Source: Chloroflexota bacterium | Lineage (GTDB): Bacteria > Chloroflexota > Anaerolineae > Promineifilales > Promineifilaceae | Length of the DNA stretch: 14,729 nt | Direction: 5' to 3' | Assembly: GCA_008501785.1 (NCBI GenBank) | Contig: QQUD01001051.1 | Location: forward strand, 1 to 14,729 | In this document: positions 12,300 through 14,729 of the stretch, piece by piece | Position numbering within the stretch: position 1 is the first letter of the stretch | Layout: each line of letters begins with the position of its first letter | The notes under the pieces: generated by a model | Told to the model about the DNA's origin: nothing | Seen by the model: only the letters and a program-made list of their open reading frames with translations | The model's database searches: none | Position numbers and translations under genes: made by a program

Positions 12300-12794
12300 T
12301 TATTCAGCTTCTTCGTAAAAGCCAAGCCCTTCATCTGGCATCCATTCGCCCCAACCATCCAGCCATTCTGGAATGCGAACATTTTCCACACGGTCACAAA
12401 CGTGGAAGTATCCTTTAATATCCAAAATGGGCGTGTCGTCGAAAGCATCCATGTTGTAGATTTCGATAGTGCCGTTGACTTCATCAACTGCCTTAATCTT
12501 GCATGTGGATAGTCCAATGGGGTTTGGGCGATATTCGGCACGGGTGGCGAAAATACCGGTTAGCTTATCTTCGGCATAGGGTGGGCGCACCTGCATGATG
12601 TTGCGATACTCTTCGTTGTCGCGTTGATTGGCCCACCAGAGCACGATAATGTGGCTAAATTTGTCTAACTGCTTTAGCCCTGGGCGATAAGGTTCTGCGA
12701 GTTCGAGAATGGTTTTTTCGCCGTGTCGGCAAACTTGTCCAATGGGGTTGAGTTGGATGGGTGTGAAACGGCCGTTATGCTTACTATTATTCAT
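12300..12794 (-). CDS. trmO: TrmO/TsaA family tRNA methyltransferase
   Basis: A 164-aa protein of the TsaA-like (UPF0066, YaeB/TrmO) family, which methylates N6-threonylcarbamoyladenosine at position 37 of certain threonine tRNAs using S-adenosylmethionine. Signature segments are LNPIGQV (15-21), FSHIIVLWW (46-54), GIFATRAEYRPNPIGLS (80-96) and DDTPILDIKGYF (119-130). It is shorter than E. coli TrmO (about 235 aa) because the C-terminal domain is absent, as in many compact bacterial and archaeal members. I choose ATG 12794, which has AGGAGG seven bases upstream; the frame is open 13 codons further but without such a site. The ACGGCCGT palindrome falls in codons 7-9. It stands alone on the minus strand. 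Confidence 0.88.
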   Translation of the reverse strand: MNNSKHNGRFTPIQLNPIGQVCRHGEKTILELAEPYRPGLKQLDKFSHIIVLWWANQRDNEEYRNIMQVRPPYAEDKLTGIFATRAEYRPNPIGLSTCKIKAVDEVNGTIEIYNMDAFDDTPILDIKGYFHVCDRVENVRIPEWLDGWGEWMPDEGLGFYEEAE

Positions 12795-12896
12795 TCGATT
12801 GCCTCCTGCATTCAAATAACTTGTTATGACCATTACGATAATGGAAATGCAGAGGCAACGCTTGATCCTGCTTGCGGATGCAGCCCTTCAAAAAAA

Positions 12897-12908
12897 ATGC
12901 AATTGCAT
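12897..12908. repeat. 12-bp palindrome between A runs
   Basis: ATGCAATTGCAT is a perfect palindrome, preceded by seven A and followed by AAAAAAG. It lies between trmO and the antirepressor gene. It could be an operator or a weak terminator of the leftward antirepressor gene (a T run follows on the minus strand), but a loop-less palindrome makes a poor terminator. Confidence 0.35.
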
Positions 12909-12932
12909 AAAAAAGTGACGATTCTTGCTAAA

Positions 12933-13730
12933 CTAAAATGCCGTGTCGTCAATAATTGACTGGAGCCAATCGTTGAGCCAGTTCAAGGCATCATCAAATT
13001 TACTGGCGGGCAGCGTTTTATAGCTGTTGATGCCATAGCGCCGGTACAGCTCCCCGTACACGCCGCCATATTCGTTGCGCTTGGTGCGTTTGCCCAATTC
13101 GCGTGCGACTGCTTTGACTCCCTGGCTAATCTGCATCGCCTGTTCAGGCATAATTTGGCGATCTGTATCACCCAGCGCCGATTCAATCTGCTCTAATCGT
13201 TGTTCGTGGTCATCTAAACGCCCCTCCATCAATATTTGATGACGTGCTAGTTTCGTAAGTGCTTGAAAAGTTTTGTATGCTTGGACGGCTGGGGAATCTG
13301 TTTGTAAAAGTGCCTCAAACGAGGGATCAATTGTTAAACGGCCGTCTTGAAAGGCTTCCCAAAGAACCTTAGCAGCTTCTCGCTGGTAACGTTTGATTTT
13401 TTCCCGAACTTCTTCCTTGACCCTACTGGCACTGATGGTGGTTAACCACATGGGAATCAGATCAACCCGCAGCAAGCTAGATTGTTGGCGGCCACCACCT
13501 CGCCCGGATTTGGAAGGGGGTGTGATAATCGTACCCCCTTTATATCCCTCGCTCAGCACATCATGATCACGCACTTTGACCATCTGTGATTGACGGCTAA
13601 CGCCTAATGAGTCACAGAGATGCCGAAAGGACACATAAATTTGCCCATCATCGGCACGAATTGCAATCAATTCATCGTCATAAAACATGACGGTTTTTTG
13701 CTCAATGGTAGCTACTGACTTTTCAGCCAA
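12933..13730 (-). CDS. Phage-type antirepressor (P22_AR_N plus ORF6C domains)
   Basis: A 265-aa protein of the phage antirepressor class. Residues about 10-128 match the P22 antirepressor N-terminal domain (VMFYDDELIAIR, VSFRHLCDSLGVSRQSQ, then LIPMWLTTISASRVKEEVR). A charged linker at about 150-190 looks coiled-coil (QILMEGRLDDHEQRLEQIES). Residues about 192-258 match ORF6C (VKAVARELGKRTK, YGGVYGELYRRYG, then FDDALNWL). In phages such proteins inactivate repressors to trigger induction. Here the start is TTG at 13730, supported by AGGAGG six bases upstream; the first downstream ATG would cut into the domain. A 19-bp palindrome lies upstream. No other phage gene is seen nearby, so this is a solitary phage-derived gene or a domesticated regulator. 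Confidence 0.87.
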   Translation of the reverse strand: MAEKSVATIEQKTVMFYDDELIAIRADDGQIYVSFRHLCDSLGVSRQSQMVKVRDHDVLSEGYKGGTIITPPSKSGRGGGRQQSSLLRVDLIPMWLTTISASRVKEEVREKIKRYQREAAKVLWEAFQDGRLTIDPSFEALLQTDSPAVQAYKTFQALTKLARHQILMEGRLDDHEQRLEQIESALGDTDRQIMPEQAMQISQGVKAVARELGKRTKRNEYGGVYGELYRRYGINSYKTLPASKFDDALNWLNDWLQSIIDDTAF

Positions 13731-13761
13731 AGCACACCTCCTACGGCTAAATTATTGGAGA

Positions 13762-13791
13762 GTGGTACCCATCATGGGTACCCTTTACCAC
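13762..13791. promoter_or_regulatory. Palindromic operator upstream of the antirepressor gene
   Basis: GGTACCCATCATGGGTACC (13764-13782) is a 19-bp perfect palindrome around a central C. Flanking GTGGTA (13762-13767) and TACCAC (13786-13791) add an outer inverted pair. It lies 34 bp upstream of the TTG start, suiting repressor binding over the promoter. Confidence 0.65.
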
Positions 13792-13867
13792 TACCTTTCA
13801 AATTGAAAATTTGTGAATTGTAGGAATCATACAGGTGAAGGGGAAGTTGTGCCAGCAGAATGAAGAG

Positions 13868-13896
13868 AACCCACCTTGCAAAACACAAGGTGGGTT
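13868..13896 (-). terminator. Hairpin terminator after the exported-protein gene
   Basis: AACCCACCTTG (13868-13878) and CAAGGTGGGTT (13886-13896) form a perfect 11-bp stem with a 7-nt loop, 8 bp past the stop codon of the leftward gene. On the minus strand it is followed by TTCTCTTC, a weak but plausible U-rich tract. Confidence 0.75.
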
Positions 13897-13903
13897 ATGT
13901 TAA

Positions 13904-14729
13904 CTATGGCATGGACAAGATGCCGACTTGTACACCTTCGCCTTGTTCGTTGATTGCAATCTGAATGTCTTCACCATTTTTGCTGAAGCCCATCATCTTG
14001 CCGTTGGGGATGTCTAACGATTGGGTCGTTGACCAGCCATCATTTGCCATTTCGGTTTCGTAGAAGAGAACGGCCGTTTCCAAATCAACGCCACTTTCAT
14101 AACTGTAAACGCCAGGAATCGCATTAATCGCAAACGCATCATCCAAAATTGGGTATTCAGACTCCGTCACCTCCGTGCAGTTATCAGGAATTGTGATGTT
14201 TACCGGCACATCAAAGTCAAAATAGTTGAGTTCATAATGAATCACTGCTTCTGTTGGATTATCATCGAGCAGCGAACTGTTCCCGATGCCATCCATCAAC
14301 ACGCGCACAATGTAGTCGCCATCTTGGGCGACGTAAACATGCCCTTCAACTGAATTCACCTCACTTGCAGCAGCATCAATTGAACTGAGATTCGTTTCCG
14401 TAAACACATAATGGTCTGTATCCACACCATTGACGTTTTCTGTTGCTGGATTGCCAATCGATGCACCATCGAGTTCGCCCATGAAGCCGCCCTCACTCAA
14501 AAAGACGCTGTACAAATCGCCATCTGTAACCCCTTCCGAAAAGGTTGCACATTGACCGGTTGGCAAAATGAAGTAAGTGCGATCATCTACTTCGGTATAT
14601 GTAAACGTGGTGCCAGGACCAAAATCAACATCGCCCAACATTTGTGCCGAAAAAACAGCTTTATTACCAGCTACATCACGTTCGCCTTCCATGAGAACCG
14701 ACGTGACAACTTCTGTGCCATCTGCCTGA
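13904..14729 (-). CDS. Partial, probably exported lipoprotein-like protein, function unknown
   Basis: The frame is open to the window edge, so the N-terminus, including any signal peptide, is missing; the first ATG inside (14692) is not a convincing start because the codons before it (ADGTEVVTSVL) read as protein. At least 275 residues are present. The chain is acidic, Asp/Glu/Asn-rich and mostly beta-like, as in LolA/LppX-type lipid-carrier lipoproteins. Three cysteines are seen. The last about 80 residues form a separate module: PILDDAFAINAIPGVYSYES, then VLFYETEMANDGW and GFSKNGEDIQIAI, with the FYxxxMxxxGW pattern. This module is common in secreted proteins of uncertain role. A terminator follows. 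I infer a surface location; no catalytic motif is visible. Confidence 0.7.
   Translation of the reverse strand, partial: QADGTEVVTSVLMEGERDVAGNKAVFSAQMLGDVDFGPGTTFTYTEVDDRTYFILPTGQCATFSEGVTDGDLYSVFLSEGGFMGELDGASIGNPATENVNGVDTDHYVFTETNLSSIDAAASEVNSVEGHVYVAQDGDYIVRVLMDGIGNSSLLDDNPTEAVIHYELNYFDFDVPVNITIPDNCTEVTESEYPILDDAFAINAIPGVYSYESGVDLETAVLFYETEMANDGWSTTQSLDIPNGKMMGFSKNGEDIQIAINEQGEGVQVGILSMP

Larger units (their letters stand above)
1583..14077. repeat. Highly iterated palindrome ACGGCCGT, 12 copies
   Basis: The 8-bp palindrome occurs at 1583, 3298, 3857, 5456, 6211, 8300, 9289, 10019, 11944, 12768, 13338 and 14070. Eight copies extend to the 10-bp palindrome AACGGCCGTT (starting at 3297, 3856, 6210, 9288, 10018, 11943, 12767, 14069). 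About 0.2 copies of an 8-mer are expected by chance in a window this long. Copies lie in genes of both strands and in intergenic DNA. A near copy, AACGACCGTT, is at 5539. This resembles the HIP1 phenomenon of cyanobacteria, but with another sequence. Confidence 0.9.

Overview
This is a bacterial chromosomal window of moderate G+C (about mid-40s % by eye). It carries mostly single, unlinked housekeeping and accessory genes separated by long, repeat-rich intergenic stretches. The gene mix is a DUF234-type ATPase, a type Ib ParA/RHH pair, an M50 protease with CBS domains, MsrA, GyrI-like regulators, a relic of a DUF418 protein and a phage-type antirepressor. Together with a 'highly iterated palindrome' (ACGGCCGT, 12 copies), this would fit a Chloroflexota-like environmental bacterium, but no marker gene fixes the taxonomy.

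Layout. 1-773 is non-coding, with a fold-back repeat and two terminators. 774-2267 (-) is an orphan AAA ATPase with a degenerate nuclease-like tail; about 1 kb upstream of it is gene-free and holds repeated AT-rich palindromes, a 7-bp tandem repeat and TTGTTGCA repeats. 3253-5308 (-) holds a ParA-like ATPase, an overlapping ribbon-helix-helix (RHH) partner and an arginase-family enzyme. 5309-6553 has no gene but carries long arrays of unspaced 8-bp repeats. 6554-7678 (-) is a site-2-type protease, followed by a 570-bp gap with nested inverted repeats. 8247-10030 (+) encodes a three-helix membrane protein, a stand-alone receiver and MsrA. 10107-11494 (-) is a two-gene GyrI/AraC unit. 11757-12131 (-) is a decayed DUF418 gene. 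12300-12794 (-) is TrmO, 12933-13730 (-) a phage-type antirepressor, and 13904-14729 (-) a partial, probably exported, protein.

The most striking system is centred on the ParA/RHH operon. At least seven blocks of contiguous octamers (consensus roughly TWWRCTGG, also in inverted form TWWRCCAG), each in strict 8-bp phase, lie upstream of parA, inside the RHH gene, upstream of and at the end of the arginase gene, and across the downstream gap to 6313. The architecture resembles type Ib partition systems, such as the delta/omega system whose RHH omega protein binds unspaced heptads in either orientation. Here the unit would be 8 bp and the arrays also bracket a metabolic gene. I infer that the RHH protein binds these arrays as a centromere and as operators; this is untested.
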